A DNA stretch of 64,000 nucleotides from an uncultured Nitrospira sp. (GCA_902500825.1 CABVRX010000016.1:20561-84560); one strand, 5' to 3'. Counted from the stretch's first letter, positions 35,194 to 44,576 are shown. The notes: a model not told the origin generated them from the letters alone. Translations and numbers: made by a program.

Positions 35194-35587
35194 TATGAGA
35201 ACCCCCTTATAGAAGTAATGATTATAAATTATGTGTGCCATTCACTTGGCACTTGCCCAGATGCTCAGCAAAGGTAGTGCCGTTCTTCCCTATTCGTAAG
35301 ATGAGACACAGACCATTGGGTAATCAGCAGGTTACAAAATTTCTCTCATGAAGCTGCGAATGATTTATCCTACAGGGTGCTGTAGCAGAATGGTATGGAT
35401 ACGACTAAACCGCCTCATTGCAGTAGTTGGCCTGGATAGTTGGCAGATACTTTACGGGTACCCTCCCGCTGCTCATCACATTCAAGGGCCTTTATGCCTG
35501 GGGATGGAGCTGGGTGATGTCGCACGATCAGTTGATATCTCGTAATCGTATGTATTCGTATCCCTACTTTTCAAGATCGGTCCGGCA
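35194..35587. other. Leader and intergenic region
   Basis: About 390 bp, including the leader and promoter of the KEK-repeat gene. A plus-strand frame of 65 codons (35348-35545) has no ribosome-binding site or domain. Confidence 0.4.
35267..35282 (-). promoter_or_regulatory. Candidate sigma-54 promoter of the KEK-repeat gene
   Basis: The minus strand reads CGGCACTACCTTTGCT, matching TGGCACG-N4-TTGCW at 12 of 16 with the exact GG-N10-GC spacing. Predicted start of transcription near 35256 gives a ~60-nt leader to the ATG. Strong candidate given the match to GGCAC and TTGCT. Confidence 0.65.
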
Positions 35588-35782
35588 TCATCCTCCAGAA
35601 ATGACCGGACGAATTTCGATTCGATCCTTGTCGGAAAGCATTTCGTCTTCAGTTACTAATTCGTCGCCTCGAATGACCAAATGCGCTTCAGCCAAAAGAT
35701 TCAATTCGCGCAGGAGGTCTTTTGCCCGCTTCGGCCCCTTGATTTCAATCGACCGTGACGGGTGGTTCAATTGCACATGCAT
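35588..35782 (-). CDS. ThiS/MoaD-family ubiquitin-like protein
   Basis: A 64-residue protein starting MHVQLNHPSRSIEIKG, with the beta-grasp pattern of ThiS/MoaD proteins and the C-terminal VISGG. The terminal Gly-Gly is the site of adenylation and thiocarboxylation in the family. Its partner is unknown; ThiS, MoaD and TtuB-like tRNA-thiolation carriers are all possible. It lies 95 bp downstream of cca; the longer frame back to a TTG at 35872 overlaps a likely terminator, so the ATG at 35782 is preferred. Confidence 0.75.
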   Translation of the reverse strand: MHVQLNHPSRSIEIKGPKRAKDLLRELNLLAEAHLVIRGDELVTEDEMLSDKDRIEIRPVISGG

Positions 35783-35861
35783 GGGAGAATGATACGCGTT
35801 CCAGCGGCGAAGGGGCAAGGGTGTTTTGGAACCACCGTATGAGCACATTCGAAAGGCCTGA

Positions 35862-35901
35862 GAAAAAAACAAGCCGATCAGCAGGGAGTGGAAAGTCGGC
35901 T
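35862..35901 (-). terminator. Candidate terminator at the end of cca
   Basis: On the minus strand AGCCGAC and TCGGCT form a 6-bp stem around a ~16-base loop and are followed by TTGTTTTTTT. It straddles the cca stop and would separate cca from the ThiS-like gene. Confidence 0.5.
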
Positions 35902-37260
35902 CTTTATGTAGGCGAGACCGTCTTCCAGTGTTCCAAAGCCTCCATCAAGTTGAGCTTCATAACAATCGTCAAGTAGTCGGCCCATGTCAGGACCTGGCTG
36001 GACTCCTAATTCCAATAGGTGACGGCCCATGACAATGGGAAGAGGAGCACCGTGGTCCACTGCCAACTGTTGTGCTCTGTTCAATAGCCACTCGCCTGCT
36101 GGAAATCCATCAAACTGCTTCGGCGGACGGCCTGCATGGTCGGCCCGCGCCACACGCACCAATCGGTCGATGCGGTGGACTTGCTTTGCCAATCGGCGGA
36201 CGGCGCTGTCTGAAGCGTTGGCGTCATAAAGGGCGCGAGGACGAAGATGGCAACGCACCAGAGGAACCACCTCATCGATCAGGTCGTGCTGGTTGGTCAG
36301 TCGCTCGAGAAAACATCTCGTTGGGCCTGCGCCTTCCGATTCGTGTCCCCGTGAGGTGACGTGCCCGTATTCCTCTCGGGTCGTGGCCGGCTTGCCGAAG
36401 TCGTGGCAAAGCACGCCTAAACCGACGGCAAGGTCGTCCTGCTCATCACCGGTTCGCTCTGCAGCGAACCAGTCTAGGCAATGGAGTGTGTGGATCCAGA
36501 CGTCGCCTTCCGGGTGCCAGACGGGGTCTTGGAGGCAGCCTTGAAGGGCCGCGAGTTCCGGATAGAAACTGAGCCAGCCGCAGTGACCTAAGAACTGCAA
36601 ACCCAACGACGGCTTGCCACCTTGAAGGAGAAGCTTCTTCCATTCTTCCCACAGCCGCTCTCTCGGCTGACCCTCCTGCGACAGTGTTTGGCACAGGGCT
36701 ACTGTTTCCGACGCAACAGTGAGGTCAAAGCGGGCCGACAGCTGCATGCCACGCAAGGTCCGCAGAGGATCTTCAGCGAATTGGTTCGACGTGTGGCGCA
36801 ATATCCGTGCATCAAGGTCGCCACGACCATTGAAGGGATCGCGGAGTTCCATGGTGTCCGGATCCCAGGCCATCGCGTTCATGGTGAAGTCTCGCCGTGC
36901 AAGCGCCTCGTCGATCGGCATGCCGGGATCGGCTTGTCTCAGCAAGCCGGGGAGGGATGTGTCGTTCGCGAGCATGCGGGAGGGAATGGAAATATCGATC
37001 GGCAGACCTTGCAGCTTGAAGATCTGGAACGCTTTCCCGACGAATTGCACGGAGAAGTGCTCAGCCAGCAGTGCATGGACGTGACCGGGCGGGAGCCCAA
37101 GGACTTCGAGGTCCAGATCCCGTGGTTGTCGGCCGAGTGCGAGATCTCGGACCGAGCCGCCGACCAGCCAGACCCTTCCGCCCCCACGACGAATGGTGTG
37201 TTCAATACGGCGAAGGAGTTCCCTGAGGGGGGGATCTTCAAGACGAAAGCGGACCGGCAC
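35878..37260 (-). CDS. cca: CCA tRNA nucleotidyltransferase / poly(A) polymerase family
   Basis: A 460-residue polymerase-beta-type nucleotidyltransferase. Residues ~25-160 hold the catalytic head GGGRVWLVGGSVRDLALGR and DLDLEV (two metal Asp) and the neck motif RRDFTMNAMAWD. Residues ~170-230 have AEDPLRTLRGMQLSARF. An HD-like domain follows (LCHDFGKPATT, HESEGA), suggesting a bacterial enzyme with phosphohydrolase. It may add or repair CCA ends; the tRNA gene in this window encodes its CCA, so repair would suffice. galT abuts it with no gap. Confidence 0.88.
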   Translation of the reverse strand: MPVRFRLEDPPLRELLRRIEHTIRRGGGRVWLVGGSVRDLALGRQPRDLDLEVLGLPPGHVHALLAEHFSVQFVGKAFQIFKLQGLPIDISIPSRMLANDTSLPGLLRQADPGMPIDEALARRDFTMNAMAWDPDTMELRDPFNGRGDLDARILRHTSNQFAEDPLRTLRGMQLSARFDLTVASETVALCQTLSQEGQPRERLWEEWKKLLLQGGKPSLGLQFLGHCGWLSFYPELAALQGCLQDPVWHPEGDVWIHTLHCLDWFAAERTGDEQDDLAVGLGVLCHDFGKPATTREEYGHVTSRGHESEGAGPTRCFLERLTNQHDLIDEVVPLVRCHLRPRALYDANASDSAVRRLAKQVHRIDRLVRVARADHAGRPPKQFDGFPAGEWLLNRAQQLAVDHGAPLPIVMGRHLLELGVQPGPDMGRLLDDCYEAQLDGGFGTLEDGLAYIKSRLSTPC

Positions 37261-38265
37261 TTAGATCACCGCATCGCGGAGGAACGTCGCGGCTTCTTCC
37301 GGTGATACCGGATTGATGTAGAAGCCGGTGCCCCATTCGAAACCTGCGACTTGCGTCAGTTTGGGGATGACCTCCAGGTGCCAATGGTAGTAGTCGCCGG
37401 TTTTCTCATGAAGAGGAGAGCTGTGGAGGATGAAGTTATACGGGGGGCGGGACAGCACGTTGTCCATGCGCCGCAACGACTCCGAAAGGATCGGGGCCAG
37501 AAATTCAAATTGCGATTTTTGGCTTTCCTCGAAATATGCAGCATGACGCTTCGGAAGAATCCACATTTCGAACGGAAACCGCGGCGCGAACGGCGTCACA
37601 CACAGGAATTCAGGATTCTCCGCGACGATCCGATCTCCATCCGAGAGATCCTGCCGAAGGATGTCACAGTAGATGCAGCGCTCCTTCTGCTGATAGTGGG
37701 TGCGGCAGCCGTCCAGCTCTTCTTGCACGTTGGTCGGGACGATCGGCAAGGCAATGAGCTGAGAGTGGCTGTGTTCCAGCGTGGCACCGGCGGACGCGCC
37801 GTGGTTCTTGAAAATGAGAATGTAGCGGAATCGAAGGTCCTTTCTGAGGTCGATCATGCGGTCTCGATAGGCCCATAGCATATCCTCGATCTTCTTAGTC
37901 GGGAGATCGGCGAGACCTTCGACATGGTTGGGTGTTTCGATGATGACTTCGTGAGCGCCCACACCGTTCATGCGGTCGTAGAGTCCGATTCCCTCGCGCC
38001 CCATTTCACCTTCGACTTGCAACGCGGGAAATTTATTCGGCACGACACGCACGGTCCAGTTGGGGGAATTGGGGCCGCTCGGTTGCGGTCGATAGGCCAT
38101 GATTTCTTTCGGTGTGAGGCGTTCCTGTCCAGGGCAAAACGGACAGACGGCAGTCGAAACAGGTCGGGTCGGTTGGAGCTTGATAAAGTCGTGCGGGCGG
38201 CCTCTCCGTTCGGTGGAAATGATCACCCAGCGACCCACGATGGGATCACGTCTTAGATCTGGCAT
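37261..38265 (-). CDS. galT: Galactose-1-phosphate uridylyltransferase
   Basis: GalT exchanges UMP between UDP-glucose and galactose-1-phosphate in the Leloir pathway. The HIT-type active site is EHSHSQLIA, with His of HSH as nucleophile. The CPFC motif near residue 41 is a zinc site, and NHGASAGATLEHSHSQ is a family hallmark. The second His cluster YYHWHLEVIP supports the C-terminal domain. It belongs to the ~330-residue bacterial group that may accept other sugar-1-phosphates. It lies between the GH57 enzyme and cca; the stop of galT directly precedes the cca start. Confidence 0.9.
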   Translation of the reverse strand: MPDLRRDPIVGRWVIISTERRGRPHDFIKLQPTRPVSTAVCPFCPGQERLTPKEIMAYRPQPSGPNSPNWTVRVVPNKFPALQVEGEMGREGIGLYDRMNGVGAHEVIIETPNHVEGLADLPTKKIEDMLWAYRDRMIDLRKDLRFRYILIFKNHGASAGATLEHSHSQLIALPIVPTNVQEELDGCRTHYQQKERCIYCDILRQDLSDGDRIVAENPEFLCVTPFAPRFPFEMWILPKRHAAYFEESQKSQFEFLAPILSESLRRMDNVLSRPPYNFILHSSPLHEKTGDYYHWHLEVIPKLTQVAGFEWGTGFYINPVSPEEAATFLRDAVI

Positions 38266-38287
38266 GTGTGCTCCATTCCGTGAAGTT

Positions 38288-38350
38288 CTGAGTGCTCAGT
38301 GTCTCGGGCACAAATAGATTTCACAGCTCAAAATTCAACACTCAGCACAG
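38288..38350. repeat. Dispersed TCAGCACTCA-type repeat, copy 2
   Basis: The block contains GAGTGCTCAGTG on one side and CAACACTCAGCACAG on the other, in opposite orientation, so RNA could fold into an imperfect stem-loop. It fills the junction between the GH57 gene and galT. Confidence 0.6.
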
Positions 38351-38356
38351 TTTCTC

Positions 38357-40558
38357 CTACACTCTCCAGAGTCCGGCCTCAAAGTCCGGCCCGGGGACGA
38401 TGAGGACGGCTGGACCATCGCCTGGATAGCGGGCCACTTCAAGACTGTGTTCTCGCACGATGATCGACATCTGGACTGCATTCCCTTGTTCCAGGCGCAA
38501 TTCCTTCCAGGGAACGGCCAACTCCAAAATGGTGTGGGCCTTGATCGACCGATGGGTTCCGGTCTCTTGCCAGACATCCGCTTGGGACTGACGAGACAAA
38601 AGAAATGCTTCCGCGCCAGGCGAGGAAAGCGGAAACGTAAGCCGAAACGTGAATTGAGGTCCTTGCAACGTAATGTCGATGTCGAGGCCCTGTCGTGTCG
38701 TGCTTGTCTCGTCGGGGTCGAATCTCATCACCAGGTGATCGAGATTCCAACCGAATCGGATTGCAGTGAAGAGTCCGTCAGCTTTCCACATGGCGCCAAG
38801 CGGGGGGCGGGTATTGATGCTTCCCGCGCCGCGCCATTCGAAAAAGTCGGTCACCATGCCGTCGATCGTGGGATTCAACAGGACGAGCGGCTGTTGGACC
38901 GAATCGGATTCGGAAGCAATTGTTGTGGTACAGATAGGGTTGTTCAGTTGATCGGGAGGCGGAAGGCCCATATGCGTCCAGACATTGCGGAGATGCGTTC
39001 GAAAGAGCCGATCGAATTCCGGTTTGAAGTCGGTATCGAAATCGTCGCCATACCACCAGAACCAGTCGCTGCCTTCGGCTGCGTATAGCTCTTGCCAAGC
39101 TGCTTTCGCACGGTCAGGCGAAAGGCTCGGCGCAAGCCCCATAAGCTGTGTGCGGGTATGACCGAGAAGATCCCATCCGCGATTGTCTTCGTAGTGCCCG
39201 ATCCAAATCTTGTAGTCGGAATTGATCCAGGAGCCCGAATGGAGACAGGGCAGCTGCTGCGTTGGTTGAATTGAGGTGATCGCATCAGAAATAGTCGACG
39301 ATTGAGCTGCGATCTGTCCCGCTTGATCCAGTTTGTGGTTTGTGAAGGCGTCATACAGCAGAGAAAGGAATCGTTCACCGCCGTCATGATAGTGTTCCCA
39401 TGGGTTTTCACCGTCCAACACGATGGCGATGACGATCTTGTCTTGGGGGGCATCGTAAACGATGCCTCGTAAACGCCGCAGGACATCCTCAGCGGCGGAT
39501 TCTGGTGTGGTCTTGTGGTAGACGAATCCGAATGCGTCGGAGATCTCCCGGTCGCGGAACAGGACGGTCAAAGCATGGTCGGCTTCACCGATGCGATAGG
39601 GCTGATAGAGTGCGGACTGGCGATGCCATGGGCGGCCGCACATTTCTAGGGAACGTGCGAGAATGCCTTCGTCCGTGGCAAACCAGCGAAGACGGGCTCG
39701 ATGGATAAGCGGAAGCATTTCGGGACACACTGATCCCTCGGATGGCCACAGGCCCACCGGAGGCCGGCCGAATGTTTGCTGGTGAAAATCGACGGCTTGT
39801 TGAAGTTGGGCTGCGGCATCGTCCGGGGCATGGAAGCGAGCGGGCAAGGGGAGGTCCGGTCTGGCTCGTCGGTTGAGATCGGTGTCGATGACCAGCGGCA
39901 GAATCGGATGATAGAAAGGGGTGGTGGTTAGTTCGATCTGCTCTCGTTCCATGAGTCGTCGGTAGAGAGGGAGGATTTCCCGCACGGCCAGCCGTTGCAG
40001 TTCCAATACTTCTTGTTTGTCGCTCTCGGTGAAGCTGCGATTTTTCTGGCGCAGTGCGGCCAGGCGAGGATATTGTTGAACGGTGCCGTATCCGAACCAA
40101 GCGAGATTGTGCCAAACTTGCAGATCCAGCAGTTCTTGCGCGGAAAACTGGCGGGCAACACGGTGGAGATCATGCCTCGATATGTCCAATCCCCGTTTCA
40201 CCAGCAACTCATGGTATCGTGGATATGGCCGCACCATCGTCGCCCAGTTGGCCGAAAAAAAATGACGGACCAGAAAGGCCTTTTCTTCAAGGGTCAGGTT
40301 GGCCGCCGGACGTTGTGCATGCTCCAGGAAAAGATCGCGGATTTTGCCGGTACCGATCTCCTCCAACTGCAAGAGGAGGGATGGAGTAAAGTTGAATGTG
40401 GCGCGAACACCGGGAAATTTTTCCAACAAATAGGCCATATCATAATAGGCCTTGGTCGCATGCAGGCGTACCCACGGCATACTGGCTGATCCGGCCACCG
40501 GGTCGGTGTAATAGGGCTGGTGCATATGCCACAGAAAACACACGTGGAGATGCTTCAT
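38357..40558 (-). CDS. Glycoside hydrolase family 57 protein
   Basis: A 733-residue GH57 enzyme of the amylopullulanase/alpha-amylase type. The N-terminal marker is LHVCFLWHMHQPYY. The nucleophile Glu is in WPSEGSVC and the acid/base Asp lies in VLDGENPWEHY. Residues ~530-733 add a C-terminal beta-rich domain typical of GH57 extension modules. It would cleave or transfer alpha-glucan, and with galT suggests storage polysaccharide metabolism. No signal peptide, so cytoplasmic. The ATG at 40558 is chosen because the family begins there; a 51-codon extension upstream is not conserved. Confidence 0.9.
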   Translation of the reverse strand: MKHLHVCFLWHMHQPYYTDPVAGSASMPWVRLHATKAYYDMAYLLEKFPGVRATFNFTPSLLLQLEEIGTGKIRDLFLEHAQRPAANLTLEEKAFLVRHFFSANWATMVRPYPRYHELLVKRGLDISRHDLHRVARQFSAQELLDLQVWHNLAWFGYGTVQQYPRLAALRQKNRSFTESDKQEVLELQRLAVREILPLYRRLMEREQIELTTTPFYHPILPLVIDTDLNRRARPDLPLPARFHAPDDAAAQLQQAVDFHQQTFGRPPVGLWPSEGSVCPEMLPLIHRARLRWFATDEGILARSLEMCGRPWHRQSALYQPYRIGEADHALTVLFRDREISDAFGFVYHKTTPESAAEDVLRRLRGIVYDAPQDKIVIAIVLDGENPWEHYHDGGERFLSLLYDAFTNHKLDQAGQIAAQSSTISDAITSIQPTQQLPCLHSGSWINSDYKIWIGHYEDNRGWDLLGHTRTQLMGLAPSLSPDRAKAAWQELYAAEGSDWFWWYGDDFDTDFKPEFDRLFRTHLRNVWTHMGLPPPDQLNNPICTTTIASESDSVQQPLVLLNPTIDGMVTDFFEWRGAGSINTRPPLGAMWKADGLFTAIRFGWNLDHLVMRFDPDETSTTRQGLDIDITLQGPQFTFRLTFPLSSPGAEAFLLSRQSQADVWQETGTHRSIKAHTILELAVPWKELRLEQGNAVQMSIIVREHSLEVARYPGDGPAVLIVPGPDFEAGLWRV

Positions 40559-40658
40559 CGAGGCGGATTTCCTTTTTCTTTGGTTGAGTATGTCATAGGG
40601 GGTATGAGCATGCAATCCGCGGATGGATTTATGATCGAACGTCGCGTGAGGAGTTGAG

Positions 40659-41060
40659 ATGACGACATTTTTTCGGTACTGGGGGCCGGTGTGCGGATAT
40701 GCCGGGCTCATTTTCTATTTATCCGCGCAGTCTCATCCTGAAACCCATGTGCCGTTCGTCACGTATTTCAGTGATAAGGTCTTGCATGCCGTCGAATATG
40801 CCGTATTGGGCGCATTGTGTTACCGGGCTATTCGTGGAAACGGATATGACTCATGGAGACAGCAAGCGATTCCCGCGGCCATTCTCCTGGCCTCGTTGTA
40901 TGGGATGAGCGACGAGATACACCAAGCGTTCGTTCCGTTTCGAGATTCAAGTTGGCTCGATTGGTTGGCAGATACGGTCGGAGCCGCACTCGGAGTGATC
41001 GCCATGCATCGGATATCGAATCTCCGACCGGTGGGTACGATTCCGGAAGCGTTGCCGTAG
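40659..41060 (+). CDS. VanZ family membrane protein
   Basis: A 133-residue protein with four hydrophobic segments and the VanZ signatures FYLSAQSHP, DKVLHAVEYAVLGALCYRA and SDEIHQAFVPFRDSSWLDWLAD. VanZ proteins contribute to glycopeptide tolerance in some bacteria by an unknown mechanism, and most homologues have no known role. Divergent from the GH57 gene and 61 bp upstream of amgK. Confidence 0.9.
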   Translation: MTTFFRYWGPVCGYAGLIFYLSAQSHPETHVPFVTYFSDKVLHAVEYAVLGALCYRAIRGNGYDSWRQQAIPAAILLASLYGMSDEIHQAFVPFRDSSWLDWLADTVGAALGVIAMHRISNLRPVGTIPEALP

Positions 41061-41121
41061 CACTGATCGAATACATGGTCTTCGTGACAAGTCGCGGACC
41101 GCTCGCTATAATTCGCTGAGT

Positions 41122-42225
41122 ATGTTGTCGGCCAACGCAACCCCTTTCAAGGCACCACTCTCCCCACCCGATCAAACGCTCATTGCTCAGGCTGTCGAGA
41201 CTCGTCTTCTTCCCGGCCTTTTGTTCAGAACGTTGACGCCATTGGCAGGGGATGCCTCCAATCGGCGCTACTATCGAGCCGTTGTTGCCGGAGGGCCGCC
41301 GCATTCTGTCATCGTGATGCAGTTGGCTGAGCCGGAAGGATTTAAACAGTCTGAAGAGGCGGTGAGCGGGAGTATCCATCAGATCTCCGAACTGCCGTTC
41401 ATCAATGTCATGTCGCATTTGGGCAAAGCGAACGTGCCGGTGCCGACTCTCCACTACTATGATCAATCGGCAGGGCTGCTCTATCTGGAAGATTTCGGAG
41501 ATGTGACGTTGGCGGAGGCCGTCAGCCAGGCGGATGCGCCGGGCTTGGAGTCACGGTATAAGCAGGCGGTCAACGTCTTGGTTCAAATGCAGATCAGTGC
41601 CACGACGCCGGCGGATCCCGGGTGCGTGGCGTTTCATCGCAGTTTCGACGCGTCGTTATTGATGTGGGAGTTCGATCATTTCTTGGAGTATGGCATCGTG
41701 GCGCGCAACGGCAAACCGTTGCCCGATGAGGCCGCCACGGCTATAAAGCGGGAGTTCGAATGGATTGCGGAACTGCTTGCCGGGGAGCCACGCGTCTTTA
41801 CGCATCGTGATTACCACTCTCGCAATTTGATGGTCGACGGACTGCGGCTCGGCGTGATCGACTTTCAGGATGCCTTGATGGGACCGGCGACGTACGATCT
41901 TGCTTCACTGTTGCGGGATGCCTACATCCAGCTCGACGAAACCCTCATCGACGATTTGGTGGGGTACTACCTCGACCAGCTGGCCGAACGGCGTTTTGTC
42001 TGGACCAACCGCGCCGCGTTCCGACGACTATTCGATTTGACGAGTATCCAACGTAATCTGAAGGCGGCCGGCAGATTTGTCTACATCGATCGGGTCAAAG
42101 GGAATCCGAAGTTCTTAGCCGATATTCCTCGTGTCTTGAGCTACGTCAAACGCAATCTTAAAAAATATCCGGAACTGGATACCCTCCGGAAGCACCTCAG
42201 CCCACACGTGCCGGAATTGCAGTAG
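41122..42225 (+). CDS. amgK: Aminoglycoside-phosphotransferase-fold sugar kinase, AmgK-like
   Basis: A 367-residue kinase with the phosphotransferase fold. Catalytic motifs are VFTHRDYHSRNLMVDG (Brenner loop, Asp in RDYHSRN) and GVIDFQDALMGPATYD (metal Asp in IDFQD). The companion gene downstream is a MurU-type nucleotidyltransferase. In Pseudomonas putida AmgK phosphorylates anomeric C1 of MurNAc and GlcNAc and MurU converts MurNAc-1-P to UDP-MurNAc, a peptidoglycan recycling route. Pairing and order here match that system. The nucleotide-binding P-loop part is less clear. Confidence 0.85.
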   Translation: MLSANATPFKAPLSPPDQTLIAQAVETRLLPGLLFRTLTPLAGDASNRRYYRAVVAGGPPHSVIVMQLAEPEGFKQSEEAVSGSIHQISELPFINVMSHLGKANVPVPTLHYYDQSAGLLYLEDFGDVTLAEAVSQADAPGLESRYKQAVNVLVQMQISATTPADPGCVAFHRSFDASLLMWEFDHFLEYGIVARNGKPLPDEAATAIKREFEWIAELLAGEPRVFTHRDYHSRNLMVDGLRLGVIDFQDALMGPATYDLASLLRDAYIQLDETLIDDLVGYYLDQLAERRFVWTNRAAFRRLFDLTSIQRNLKAAGRFVYIDRVKGNPKFLADIPRVLSYVKRNLKKYPELDTLRKHLSPHVPELQ

Positions 42226-42292
42226 AGGACTGAGGGGTGAGGACTGACGACTGAACGTCGGATCATCGACTCAGCACTCAACCCTCAGCATT
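42226..42292. repeat. Dispersed TCAGCACTCA-type repeat, copy 3
   Basis: GAGGACTGAGGGGTGAGGAC and, about 25 bp later, ACTCAGCACTCAACCCTCAG face each other and can pair into an imperfect stem-loop. It occupies the entire gap between amgK and murU, ending 6 bp before the murU GTG. Confidence 0.6.
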
Positions 42293-42298
42293 GATCGT

Positions 42299-43057
42299 GT
42301 GAAAGCCATGATTCTGGCGGCTGGTCTCGGCACCCGGCTGAGGCCGCTGACGAACACCATTCCCAAACCGTTGCTGCCGGTCGGCGGAACGCCGCTCATC
42401 GTCTGGAATTTACTGCTGCTGAAGCGGCATGGGTTCCGTCAAGTCGTCATCAACCTACATCATCTGGCTCCGATGATCGAACAAGTGTTGGGCACAGGCT
42501 CAAAGTTCGGGGTTCGGATTATTTACTCCCATGAGCCGGTCATTCTTGGAACCGGCGGCGGGATTAAACAAGCCGAGCCTCATTTTTCGGGAGAGCCGGT
42601 TCTGATTCTCAACGGGGATACGCTGGTGGAATTGGATCTTGAGGCGCTCTGCGATTTTCACCGCACGCGCAACGCGGCGGCCACATTGGTGCTACGGGAA
42701 GACTCGGACGCTGCTCGCTGGGGGTTGGTCGAGGTGGGAGACCAGGGACAAATCCTGCGTATTACCGGAAAAGGGCTCGTGGATTCCGGACCGGTGATTC
42801 CACGCATGTTCGCCGGGATTCACATCGTGCACCCTCGGGTGCTCCGGCATGTGCCGAAGGGCGTGGCCTCCTCGATCATCGATCCCTATGTGCGGGCCAT
42901 CGAGCGGGGTGAACCGGTGCTCGGGTATGACCTGCAGGGATATTGGTCGGATATCGGCACGGCCGAGCGCTACGCGAAGGCGGAACAGGATGTTCGATCA
43001 GGACTGATTCGATTAGAAGACCGGCAGTCTCTCGATCCTCACATTCCGCTCACGTAG
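42299..43057 (+). CDS. murU: N-acetylmuramate-1-phosphate uridylyltransferase-like protein
   Basis: A 252-residue sugar nucleotidyltransferase. Signature LAAGLGTRLRPLTNTIPKPL is at the N-terminus, followed by a GTGGGIKQAEPHF loop, NGDTLVELDLEAL with the metal Asp, and a C-terminal Ser/Trp-Asp cluster in YWSDIGTAERY. Length and sequence are closer to MurU than to the larger RmlA or GlmU. It would form UDP-MurNAc from MurNAc-1-P, matching the upstream kinase. Start is GTG; the repeat abuts it, so no separate ribosome-binding site is obvious. Confidence 0.83.
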   Translation: MKAMILAAGLGTRLRPLTNTIPKPLLPVGGTPLIVWNLLLLKRHGFRQVVINLHHLAPMIEQVLGTGSKFGVRIIYSHEPVILGTGGGIKQAEPHFSGEPVLILNGDTLVELDLEALCDFHRTRNAAATLVLREDSDAARWGLVEVGDQGQILRITGKGLVDSGPVIPRMFAGIHIVHPRVLRHVPKGVASSIIDPYVRAIERGEPVLGYDLQGYWSDIGTAERYAKAEQDVRSGLIRLEDRQSLDPHIPLT

Positions 43058-43112
43058 GAAGAGTTGATCTCGGCCATGACGATTCACCGAATCGCCAGGA
43101 CGGCAATCCTGC

Positions 43113-44477
43113 TTATCCTTTTTGTTGCTTGAGTAACCGGGCCAGGTACGTTCGCTGGAGCTTGAGCGATTCAGCGGCTTTCGTCTGATTGCCTTCGGCC
43201 TGCTCCATCGCGCGCGCGATGATATAGCGGCTATGATGCTCCATCGATTCATGGTAGGGCATGTTGAGATACGGCAGTGCGGCATCCTCTCTTCGATGGA
43301 GAATGGGATCATCCGCCAGTAGCGCCAACATCTCCGGTTCGATGATGTCTTTCGGGCTCAAAACGACGGCGCGCGCGATGACATTATCCAATTCTCGAAT
43401 GTTTCCCGGCCAAGTATAGTGGGTCATAGCATCGAGCGCGGCCCTACTCAGAGCCATGCCTGGTCGTTTCGCATCTCTCGTATGTCGATCTAAAAAGAAC
43501 TGGGCCAGAGCCGCGACATCCCCCGATCGTTCGCGAAGCGGTGGTAGGGTCAGGGTCACGACGTTGAGTCGAAAATAGAGATCTTCTCGGAACTGGCCGG
43601 TCCTCACAGTTTGCCGAAGATCCTTGTTCGTGGCCGCAATGATGCGAATGTTGACGGAGACAGTCTTGGAGCCGCCGACGCGCTGAAACTCCCGGTCTTG
43701 CAGGACACGTAACAACTTCGCTTGCAAAGGAAGGGACATATCTCCGATCTCGTCGAGGAAAACGGTCCCACCGTCGGCCATTTCCAGCTTGCCCTTCTGC
43801 AGTCGATCAGCTCCGGTGAAGGCTCCTCGCTCGTGTCCGAACAGTTCATTTTCCAACAGCGTCTCCGTCAAAGCGACGCAGTTGATGACGATGAGCGGCA
43901 TGGCGCAACGAGGACTCCACTGATGGATCGACCGGGCGAAGAGTTCCTTGCCGGTCCCGCTTTCACCGAGGAGCAACACGCTCGCATCGGATTTGGCGGT
44001 TCGTTGTGCTGCTTCTACGACAGACCTCACGGACGGACTGTTTCCGACGATGGAGGCATAGCGACCGTCGACCTCGGACCGGAGATATGCGACTTGGTGC
44101 CGGAGCGCATCCCGTTCCAAAGCTTTGCGAATCACGATCAAGAGATGGTCTCTGTCGAGGGGTTTGGTCAAGAAGTCATACGCCCCTTCTTTCATGGCCT
44201 CCACTGCGGCTTCAATGGATGCATGCGCCGTCATGACGATGACGGGAATAGTGTCCGACGGCTTCATCTGGGACAGACGTTTGAGGACATCAAGCCCCGA
44301 CACTTTGGGCAGGGTGAGGTCCAGGAGGATCAGCTGCGGAGATTCATGAACGATTTGGTCAATCGCCTGTTGCCCCTCGGTGGCCACGATGGTCTCGTAC
44401 CCGGAGGCGTGGAGCCGGTCCTCGAGCATCATGACGATATCGGGATCATCGTCGACAATAAGAATTTTGGAGCTCAT
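43113..44477 (-). CDS. Sigma-54-dependent response regulator, NtrC family
   Basis: A 454-residue activator. The receiver (~1-120) has phospho-acceptor Asp in LILLDLTLPKVSGL and Thr in VMTAHA. The AAA+ domain (~145-380) has Walker A LLGESGTGKELFA, the sigma-54 contact loop GAFTGA in HERGAFTGADRL, Walker B GGTVFLDEIGDM and arginine fingers in REDLYFRLNV. A Fis-type HTH ends the protein (GNQTKAAESLKLQRTYLARLL). It could activate the sigma-54 promoters seen in the window; no kinase is adjacent. Confidence 0.95.
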   Translation of the reverse strand: MSSKILIVDDDPDIVMMLEDRLHASGYETIVATEGQQAIDQIVHESPQLILLDLTLPKVSGLDVLKRLSQMKPSDTIPVIVMTAHASIEAAVEAMKEGAYDFLTKPLDRDHLLIVIRKALERDALRHQVAYLRSEVDGRYASIVGNSPSVRSVVEAAQRTAKSDASVLLLGESGTGKELFARSIHQWSPRCAMPLIVINCVALTETLLENELFGHERGAFTGADRLQKGKLEMADGGTVFLDEIGDMSLPLQAKLLRVLQDREFQRVGGSKTVSVNIRIIAATNKDLRQTVRTGQFREDLYFRLNVVTLTLPPLRERSGDVAALAQFFLDRHTRDAKRPGMALSRAALDAMTHYTWPGNIRELDNVIARAVVLSPKDIIEPEMLALLADDPILHRREDAALPYLNMPYHESMEHHSRYIIARAMEQAEGNQTKAAESLKLQRTYLARLLKQQKG

Positions 44478-44576
44478 CGGAATAACTCTCTACGTCTGGT
44501 CATCACCGCCGGTATGAGCGGATCGCCAGAGAATCGTGTCGCGGTTGATAAGCGGCGATGTGTAAAACATCTCCAC

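Noticed and set aside
35348..35545. A 65-codon plus-strand frame
   Set aside because: Low-information sequence without a ribosome-binding site; overlaps only intergenic DNA.
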